From the NCBI GenBank assembly GCA_947627825.1, contig CANQXO010000072.1:1-6981 (forward strand): a stretch of DNA of 6,981 nt. The letters run 5' to 3'. The notes under the pieces were generated by a model, which did no database searches, was not told the DNA's origin, and was given only the letters and a program-made list of their open reading frames with translations. Position numbers and translations under genes: made by a program. Shown here in pieces: positions 1 to 4,447 of the stretch. How positions within the stretch are numbered: the stretch's first letter is position 1; the number at the start of each line of letters is the position of its first letter. The stretch comes from an uncultured Clostridia bacterium (GTDB lineage: Bacteria; Bacillota_A; Clostridia; TANB77; CAG-508).

Positions 1-64
1 CCACCTTGCGAAACTGTTCGGCGCTCGCCAGTGAGCTTCCCCCGAACTTCACTACTTTTTTCAT
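1..64 (-). CDS. Aspartokinase, 5' end only (partial)
   Basis: Only the first 21 codons are inside the window; the gene continues past the left edge. The N-terminus contains KFGGSSLASAEQF, the K-F-G-G-[ST]-S nucleotide-binding start of the aspartate kinase (amino acid kinase) family. These enzymes phosphorylate aspartate as the first step towards lysine, threonine, methionine and diaminopimelate. The ATG is preceded at 5-6 bases by an AGGAGAG ribosome binding site (70-76) and, further up, by a good sigma-A promoter, so the start is secure. Codons such as CTG, GCG, GCC and CGC make this stretch clearly richer in GC than trmB or metG, which may indicate a different origin. Which aspartokinase isoform it is cannot be told from 21 residues. 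Confidence 0.85.
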   Translation of the reverse strand, partial: MKKVVKFGGSSLASAEQFRKV

Positions 65-82
65 AATCTCTCTCCTATTTAT

Positions 83-111
83 ATTGTAAACTTAAACTAA
101 TTTTTTGTCAA
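83..111 (-). promoter_or_regulatory. Sigma-A promoter for the aspartokinase gene
   Basis: On the minus strand TTGACA (106-111) is followed after 17 bases by TACAAT (83-88), close to the sigma-A consensus. The predicted start leaves a leader of only about 12-15 bases before the ATG at 64. There is therefore no room for a lysine riboswitch or T-box, which often precede aspartokinase genes. The -35 box also forms one half of a small inverted repeat (TTGTCAA 105-111, TTGACAA 128-134) that could be an operator, though AT-rich sequence makes chance likely. Confidence 0.75.
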
Positions 112-147
112 TTATTGCAAAAGTTTTTTGACAATTTGTTTAACATT

Positions 148-179
148 TTTTTAGGAGATGTTTAAACATCTCCTAAAAA
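148..179. repeat. Perfect 32-bp palindrome between the broken gene and aspartokinase
   Basis: Positions 148-179 equal their own reverse complement. The arms contain AGGAGATG and CATCTCCT around a central TTTAAA. The palindrome lies 20 bases downstream of the broken gene's stop codon, where a terminator is expected. However, the 5' arm begins with the T-run and the 3' arm ends with the A-run on both strands, so no U-tract follows the stem in either direction. It is either an atypical transcript-end hairpin or a protein-binding site; the sequence does not decide. Confidence 0.8.
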
Positions 180-199
180 TTCTGTGTATCGAGGTAAGC

Positions 200-1155
200 C
201 TACACGACTAGTACAGGGCGGAAGCCAGACTTGTAGCCCGTACCACCACCGTCAATAGCAAACACAAAGACACCTGTGAACATTCCATCGTCCCAATAAC
301 CGCTACGATACACGAAAGATTGAACGCAATTACCTATTAGTGCATAGTCCCCATTGTAATATCCTGTTCCATATTCTGTTTCTCCTTCAAGTTTTAACAT
401 CCAATCGTATGAATTTGTTGTTGTTCTTACTCCATAGTATGAATATCCTGTTCCTATTACTTCATGCATTGCATCTCCGTTATGATTTTTCATTTTGTCA
501 TATCTTTCATCTGTTATTCTTTTTCTCGTTGCATTTTCTTCTGAACCTTTATTCCAAAGTGCATCTCTATCTGGTCCATATGTAGTTTTTTCATCTGTTC
601 CTACTTCATATTTATCCCAGTATTTTGTATATTCAGCTTTTAAAGTGTTATCACTATTAAATGCTTCTGTTCCATTTGTACTTAAACTTGAATTTCCATT
701 GTTATAATATGCTGCTACTCTTTCCCAGTTTCCTCCACATGTATCATATATTCCCGTTACATTTCCTGTTGTACTTTGCGTTACATTTGCCTTATAATTT
801 TGTCCTCCTGCATATTCATGATATACATCTCCTCCACCAGATACAACTTTATTATTTATCGTTGGTACTACTCCATATTGCGATGCTGATAAATATGCTC
901 TGATACTTTTGGGCTATTTACTCCCTTTTTATTTTCTTTATCTCTTTCTGCTTTTAAATTTTCTAAATCTTTTTCAAAACTTCTTAATGCCTCATCTTCT
1001 TCTGTTGCAGCATCTTCATATTCTTTTGTTGTTTCCTCTGCTTTTTTTATTAGCCCATTATCTCCTAGTGTTAGTCTTAGCGTCACTCCTGCTAAAATTA
1101 ACATAATTATTATTGTTACTACTAGGGCAACTAGTGTTATTCCTTTGTTTTTCAT
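200..1155 (-). pseudogene. Broken prepilin-like leader + SUMF/C-type-lectin-like domain protein
   Basis: The first piece (ATG at 1155) encodes MKNKG followed by ITLVALVVTIIIMLILAGV, a type IV prepilin-like leader with predicted cleavage after Gly5. An acidic/basic, probably coiled-coil stretch (residues ~35-78) follows, and the frame stops at 868 after 95 residues. The frame that continues the protein is the -1 frame, open from 913 to the stop at 200-202 (237 codons). It reads AYLSASQYG, then TGNVTGIYDTCGGNWERVAAY, NNGNSS and a final SGFRPVLVV. Motifs of this kind occur in clostridial proteins with a formylglycine-generating-enzyme/C-type-lectin-like domain. From memory of that family, NSPKV and AYLSASQYG are usually separated by well over 100 residues, so the join near 895-912 looks like an internal deletion that also shifted the frame. 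Programmed frameshifting is the alternative. The ribosome binding site is AAAGGAG (around 1161-1167). The C-terminal piece alone (from ATG 493) is unlikely to be an independent gene. Confidence 0.75.
203..355 (-). other. GC-rich 3' end; candidate DGR variable region
   Basis: Bases 201-330 contain 63 G/C of 130 (48%), whereas the next 60 bases upstream in the same gene (361-420) contain about 33%. The encoded tail runs SFVYRSGYWDDGMFTGVF, then FAIDGGGTGYKSGFRPVLVV. It lies where diversity-generating retroelements place their variable repeat, at the 3' end of a C-type-lectin/FGE-fold domain just before the stop. Codons ending in C or T at the presumed variable positions (TAT, GAC, GAT, TTC, GTC, ATT, GGT, TAC) are what AAC/AAT template codons give after adenine mutagenesis. 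No template repeat or reverse transcriptase is in the window, so this is a hypothesis. Confidence 0.35.
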
Positions 1156-1173
1156 ACTTTCAAGCTCCTTTGC

Positions 1174-1206
1174 ATTTTTCTTTAAGTAATCTACTTAAAG
1201 AAAAAT
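1174..1206. repeat. Recombination-site-like palindrome, element 1 left
   Basis: Two 15-bp arms (1174-1188 and 1192-1206, inner part CTTTAAGTA / TACTTAAAG) flank the asymmetric core ATC (1189-1191). The inner 27 bases recur in reverse complement at 1356-1382. The arms are the same as those at 4203-4235; only the 3-bp core differs. Confidence 0.9.
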
Positions 1207-1254
1207 AAAAAAGCACTTGTAAGCTATTTATTTCAGCAATTACAAGTGTTTTTT
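1207..1254. terminator. Bidirectional terminator hairpin inside element 1
   Basis: CACTTGTAA (1214-1222) pairs with TTACAAGTG (1240-1248), and GCT/AGC can extend the stem inside. A run of six T follows on the plus strand (1249-1254). On the minus strand the stem is followed by TTTTTTATTTTT (from 1212 down to 1201). It is the only terminator-like hairpin between the trmB stop and the broken gene, so it would serve as the trmB terminator as well as the insulator of the element. Confidence 0.75.
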
Positions 1255-1313
1255 AATTTTATTTTTTATGATATTTTTTTATTTTGTTACTTTTATCTAT
1301 TGATTATTTTATA

Positions 1314-1342
1314 TTGATATTTGGGTATTTTATTGCTATAAT
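1314..1342 (+). promoter_or_regulatory. Sigma-A promoter inside element 1, facing away from its gene
   Basis: TTGATA (1314-1319), a 17-base spacer and TATAAT (1337-1342), with TGC just before the -10 box (an extended -10). The predicted start lies near 1349, a few bases before the right repeat. No plus-strand gene follows; transcription would run into trmB from its 3' end. An equivalent promoter sits at the same place in the second element. Confidence 0.8.
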
Positions 1343-1354
1343 TATTTTATAATC

Positions 1355-1383
1355 ATTTCTTTAAGTAGATTACTTAAAGAAAT
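1355..1383. repeat. Recombination-site-like palindrome, element 1 right
   Basis: Two 13-bp arms (1355-1367 and 1371-1383) flank the core GAT (1368-1370), the reverse complement of the ATC core at the left end. The site as a whole is therefore an inverted copy of the left one, including the asymmetric centre. Confidence 0.9.
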
Positions 1384-1460
1384 TTTTTGTTTATAAATTT
1401 TCAATTTAAAATACAAATTTATGATTAATTTATGCTTTATGTATGATATATCAGTAATAA

Positions 1461-2168
1461 CTAATTTATACATTTTGCAACTAAGGCTTTTATTTTTACT
1501 CCATTGTTTTTAAACATCTTTTCATGTTCTGTTTCTATATTTTCTTCTCCATTCCAAAACAATTTTTCTTTTTCTAAATTATAAGTTATTTTTTCTATTG
1601 TATATCCACTTCTTTCAAAATACTTTATTGAATCTTCAAATAAGTTGTCATCATCTGTTTTGAAAAAAATTTCACCATTTAAAAATTTTTTATATTGTTC
1701 CAATTGTCTTTCATGTGTTAGTCTTTTTTTATGATGTTTCCCTCTTGGCCATGGATTGCAAAAGTTAATATATATTCTTTTTATTTCATCTCTTTCTCCA
1801 AATATATTTTCTATTCTTGAAATATCAAATCTTGTTAGTTTTAAATTTTTAATAATTTTTTGTTTTTCTATTTCATTTTCTATGACTTCGGCATTTGTTG
1901 ACTCTCTTATTCCATATTCTGCCTCTATATTTCTTTTTGCCATTCCTAGCATTGCATCTACTAAGTCTATTGCTACATAATTAATGTTTTGATTTTGCTT
2001 TGATACTTTTGCTATAAAATTTCCTTTTCCACATCCTAGTTCTATATGTATTTCTTGTTCATTTTCAAATACATTTTTCCACTTATTTTTATAGTCTTGT
2101 GGATTGTCTATATAAAATGGACTTGTTTCTAGTTCTTCCCTTGCCCAAGGTTTGAATTTCATTCTCAT
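1461..2168 (-). CDS. trmB: tRNA (guanine-N7-)-methyltransferase TrmB
   Basis: The 235-residue protein has the length and motifs of TrmB, which uses S-adenosylmethionine to methylate G46 in the variable loop of cytosolic tRNAs. The SAM-binding motif I is ELGCGKGNF (43-51) and is followed by the acidic strand end VAID (65-68). The family signature is YINFCNPWPRGKHHKKRL (133-150); here Asn138 stands where many relatives have Asp (DPWP). FFKTDDDNLFEDS (168-180) and a C-terminal TEHEKMF (213-219) also fit the family. ATG 2168 is chosen over the Met at codon 3 because GAGG (around 2175-2178) is six bases from it. The gene appears to have its own promoter overlapping the preceding terminator. Its 3' end faces the plus-strand promoter of element 1, so antisense transcription is possible. 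Confidence 0.95.
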   Translation of the reverse strand: MRMKFKPWAREELETSPFYIDNPQDYKNKWKNVFENEQEIHIELGCGKGNFIAKVSKQNQNINYVAIDLVDAMLGMAKRNIEAEYGIRESTNAEVIENEIEKQKIIKNLKLTRFDISRIENIFGERDEIKRIYINFCNPWPRGKHHKKRLTHERQLEQYKKFLNGEIFFKTDDDNLFEDSIKYFERSGYTIEKITYNLEKEKLFWNGEENIETEHEKMFKNNGVKIKALVAKCIN

Positions 2169-2202
2169 TTTGTTCCTCTTTTTTATAAATCTTAATATAG
2201 AA

Positions 2203-2244
2203 AAAAACTTTCACTATATCTCTTATATTATAGTGAAAGTTTTT
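2203..2244. terminator. Strong bidirectional terminator after the GLUG-repeat gene
   Basis: A perfect 16-bp stem (2203-2218 with 2229-2244, core ACTTTCACTATA) and a 10-base loop are followed by T-rich runs on both strands. It lies 44 bases past the stop codon of the gene at 2289-4184 and would end its transcript. Confidence 0.9.
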
Positions 2245-2255
2245 GTTTTTTTCAA
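2227..2255 (-). promoter_or_regulatory. Sigma-A promoter for trmB, overlapping a terminator
   Basis: On the minus strand TTGAAA (2250-2255), a 17-base spacer and TATAAT (2227-2232). The predicted start is near 2220, in the loop of the hairpin at 2203-2244, leaving a trmB leader of about 50 bases. The -10 box is therefore part of the terminator stem of the preceding gene. Confidence 0.7.
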
Positions 2256-2288
2256 TATTTTTTACTTAACAGAATTACTCTTACTTTT

Positions 2289-4184
2289 TTACTTGATATC
2301 AAAAACCGGATATCCTTCGCTTCCTTGTTTCCATTCTAATAATGAATAATCGGTTAATATTTCATTTATTTCCTTTAAATCTATCTGACTACGATTTGAA
2401 TTTAATGTATTTACAAAAGCAGAAGTTTTCATTTCACTCAATTCCATTGATATTCCTAGTCCACTTATATTGCTTGGCATCGTTCTATTATCACAATATA
2501 TGTTTTTAACATCATAAGGACAGCCTGTAGCAATTGTTACTATTCCATTTATACCATTTCCTGTTATTTCACCTATATTATATGCATTATTAATATATAC
2601 TGAAGCAATACCAAGTCCAATATCATCATTATTTACAGCATAATTTATACCTTGTGCACCACCCGGTCCATAAACTGCTCCAGCATTATAACAATTCAAT
2701 ATTGTTGATTTTCCTCCTTGATTTGTAAATGGTGCTATTCCTCCAGAGTACATCCACATAGTTCCATTATTTGAAACACTACCTAAGTTATAACTATTTA
2801 AAATATATGTTTCGGATGAAGTTGATAGTGGTCCCACTAGACCTCCGGCACTAATTTTTGATAGTTCAAACTGTATTTCAATTTTTCCTGTATTATAGCA
2901 TCTATCCAAAATTAAAGTATTTGAGCTACAGTTATACCCTATTATTCCCCCTGTGCTTTTTCCATTTGTTATATTATTAGTATTATATGAATTTATGATT
3001 TTGCTAACCGATTTATCGCCATTTCTTAAGAAACCTATCAATCCACCCACTCCCATTTCACTTGCTTCTTCTGGGAATTCATTTTTTTCATTTTTTATTT
3101 CACCTGAGTTATAACACTTTTCAATTTCTACAGTTCCATTTACTAGACCTATTATACCGCCAATGTATACTATATTTCCTTCTTCTTTATTACTGCTAAC
3201 TAATCCTGTATTATGTGAATCTAATACTATTGTTTTATTACTTTCTGTATTGTCCCTACCTAATATTCCTCCTACAAATGAACCTTTTTTATTTGTTACT
3301 GTTCCTTCGTTAGAACAATTTTTTATTGTAATATTTCCATTACTATAGCCAACAATTCCTCCCACATTATTTCCATTTTCTATCGTTCCTTTATTTATGC
3401 AATTTTCTATTGTTAGCGTTCCATTATCTAATGCTCCTACTATTCCTCCTACCGAATACCATGGTGCTTCACTTTTTATACTCATTTCATTTGTTAAATT
3501 TGTTATTTTATTTGTTCCTATCGATGAACCTATAATTCCTATATTTGCTCTTACACTTGTTTGTATACTTCCTTTTACTGTCAAATTTTTTATTTCACAA
3601 TTTTCTATTTTTGCAAATAAGCCTTGATTTGGTAACTCTGAATTGTTATTTATATATAAATTGCTTATTATATGATTATTTCCATCAAAATTACCTTTGA
3701 AAATATTTTCCTCATCTCCTATTGTTGGAAACCCTCCACCTGTTGTTAATTTTTCTTTATTTTCTTTTGGATTTACATACGAATTATCATTTTGAAAGTC
3801 TAAATTTACCATTAATTTTATTTCTTTTCCTTTGTAATCTATTCCCGCACCAACTTGTTCTGATAAATAAACTAAATCTTCTATGCTTTGAATTAAAAAA
3901 GGTTTTTCCTTTGTTCCTTCTCCGGTCATCTGTCCTGGAGTTTTATCTTCTTTTCCTTCCTTTATTTCATCTTCTTCATCTTTTTTCCCACTTATTTTAT
4001 TTTCTAATTCTTGTAAACTTTCTTCTTCTTCGTTCTGTGATTTTTTATACAATTCTACTGTTTCTTTTGCTTTTTTTATTAATCCATTATCTCCTAGTGT
4101 TAGTCTTAGTGCTACGCCTGCCAATATTAACATAATTATTATTGTTACTACCAACGCAACTAATGTAATTCCTTTGTTTTTCAT
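2289..4184 (-). CDS. Prepilin-like leader protein with GLUG repeats (surface/secreted)
   Basis: A 631-residue protein, apparently intact. The leader MKNKG + ITLVALVVTIIIMLILAGV (6-24) resembles a type IV prepilin/pseudopilin signal with cleavage after Gly5. The usual Glu at mature position 5 is Ala. A highly charged, probably helical linker follows (35-82). Then comes the entry module common before GLUG domains: GTKEKPFLIQSIEDLVYLS (90-108) and IFKGNFDGNNHIISNL (161-176). From ~245 to ~541 there are about eight GLUG-like units of the form GGIVG-x-INGTITIENCYNTG, expected to form a beta-solenoid. It ends with W-x5-GYPVFDI, a typical end for this class. There is no LPXTG anchor. The leader and upstream DNA closely match the broken gene at 200-1155; the bodies do not. 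The ribosome binding site is AAAGGAG, 9 bases from the ATG. No promoter faces the gene in this orientation. Exact function unknown; adhesion or surface display is an inference. Confidence 0.85.
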   Translation of the reverse strand: MKNKGITLVALVVTIIIMLILAGVALRLTLGDNGLIKKAKETVELYKKSQNEEEESLQELENKISGKKDEEDEIKEGKEDKTPGQMTGEGTKEKPFLIQSIEDLVYLSEQVGAGIDYKGKEIKLMVNLDFQNDNSYVNPKENKEKLTTGGGFPTIGDEENIFKGNFDGNNHIISNLYINNNSELPNQGLFAKIENCEIKNLTVKGSIQTSVRANIGIIGSSIGTNKITNLTNEMSIKSEAPWYSVGGIVGALDNGTLTIENCINKGTIENGNNVGGIVGYSNGNITIKNCSNEGTVTNKKGSFVGGILGRDNTESNKTIVLDSHNTGLVSSNKEEGNIVYIGGIIGLVNGTVEIEKCYNSGEIKNEKNEFPEEASEMGVGGLIGFLRNGDKSVSKIINSYNTNNITNGKSTGGIIGYNCSSNTLILDRCYNTGKIEIQFELSKISAGGLVGPLSTSSETYILNSYNLGSVSNNGTMWMYSGGIAPFTNQGGKSTILNCYNAGAVYGPGGAQGINYAVNNDDIGLGIASVYINNAYNIGEITGNGINGIVTIATGCPYDVKNIYCDNRTMPSNISGLGISMELSEMKTSAFVNTLNSNRSQIDLKEINEILTDYSLLEWKQGSEGYPVFDIK

Positions 4185-4202
4185 ACTTTTAAGCTCCTTT
4201 GT

Positions 4203-4235
4203 ATTTTTCTTTAAGTAAGATACTTAAAGAAAAAT
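4203..4235. repeat. Recombination-site-like palindrome, element 2 left
   Basis: Two 15-bp arms (4203-4217 and 4221-4235) identical to those at 1174-1206, around the different core AGA (4218-4220). It lies immediately upstream of the ribosome binding site of the GLUG-repeat gene. Confidence 0.9.
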
Positions 4236-4284
4236 CAAAAAGCACCTGAACTCTATTAATTACAATAGTTTCAAGTGTTTTTTT
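4236..4284. terminator. Terminator hairpin inside element 2
   Basis: CACCTGAA (4243-4250) pairs with TTCAAGTG (4270-4277), and CTATT/AATAG (4253-4257, 4264-4268) extends the stem inside. Seven T follow on the plus strand. In minus-strand RNA the one imperfect pair is a G-U wobble; in plus-strand RNA it is a C-A mismatch. The hairpin is therefore stronger against metG read-through in the present orientation. It is the only terminator-like structure after metG. Confidence 0.7.
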
Positions 4285-4341
4285 GTTTTTGTTTTTAATA
4301 TTTTTTATTACTTTCAATAATATTATATTATTTATTTTTTA

Positions 4342-4370
4342 TTGATATTTCAACTTTTTATTGTTATAAT
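4342..4370 (+). promoter_or_regulatory. Sigma-A promoter inside element 2, facing away from its gene
   Basis: TTGATA (4342-4347), a 17-base spacer and TATAAT (4365-4370), preceded by TGT (extended -10). The start is predicted near 4377. Transcription in this orientation enters the 3' end of metG on the opposite strand, with no hairpin in between. Confidence 0.8.
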
Positions 4371-4385
4371 TATTTTATAAAACTA

Positions 4386-4408
4386 TCTTTAAGTATCTTA
4401 CTTAAAGA
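4386..4408. repeat. Recombination-site-like palindrome, element 2 right
   Basis: Two 10-bp arms (4386-4395 and 4399-4408) around the core TCT (4396-4398), the reverse complement of the AGA core at the left end. The match to the left site covers 26 bases. The arms outside it are less symmetric than at the other three sites. Confidence 0.88.
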
Positions 4409-4447
4409 AAATTTTTTATAATTCTAATTAACAAATTATTTTTAGTT

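Larger units (their letters stand above)
1177..1382. other. Candidate invertible promoter element 1 (OFF orientation)
   Basis: The 206-bp segment is bounded by a 27-bp perfect inverted repeat (1177-1203 and 1356-1382). Inside, from left to right, are a bidirectional hairpin with U-tracts (1214-1248) and a strong plus-strand sigma-A promoter (1314-1342). The left boundary lies just outside the ribosome binding site of the broken prepilin-like gene. Inversion would put the promoter's -10 box at about 1217-1222, firing leftwards into the gene with a leader of about 55 bases. In the orientation seen, the promoter fires right, antisense to trmB, and the hairpin blocks trmB read-through. The same architecture recurs at 4205-4411. 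A MITE is the main alternative, but no target duplication is evident. No recombinase is visible in the window. Confidence 0.7.
4205..4411. other. Candidate invertible promoter element 2 (OFF orientation)
   Basis: A 207-bp segment bounded by a 26-bp perfect inverted repeat (4205-4230 and 4386-4411), homologous throughout to the element at 1177-1382. Its contents are in the same order: hairpin (4243-4277), then plus-strand promoter (4342-4370). Inversion would move the -10 box to about 4246-4251, facing the GLUG-repeat gene, with a leader of about 55 bases, the same length as predicted for element 1. As seen, the promoter fires right, antisense to metG. The segment fills most of the 263-bp gap between metG and the GLUG-repeat gene. 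Confidence 0.7.

Noticed and set aside
65..147. Lysine riboswitch in front of the aspartokinase gene
   Set aside because: The strong promoter at 83-111 leaves a leader of about 12-15 bases, far too short for a riboswitch.
200..493. The 97-residue frame starting at 493 as an independent small gene
   Set aside because: The same frame is open up to 913 and carries the family's middle motifs, and there is no ribosome binding site in front of 493. It is the tail of the broken gene.
1177..1382. A MITE as the first explanation of the inverted-repeat elements
   Set aside because: There is no target duplication beyond A/T runs. Both copies sit at the same place before paralogous genes with a well-formed promoter inside, and the cores match only within a copy. 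It is kept as the alternative to test.
3722..4135. A 137-codon plus-strand open frame rich in Leu and Phe
   Set aside because: It is the shadow of the charged linker and leader of the GLUG-repeat gene; the apparent hydrophobicity comes from complementing Glu/Lys-rich codons.
1177..4411. CRISPR array made of the CTTTAAGTA repeats
   Set aside because: There are only four copies in two inverted pairs 3 kb apart, with promoters and hairpins between them rather than regular spacers.
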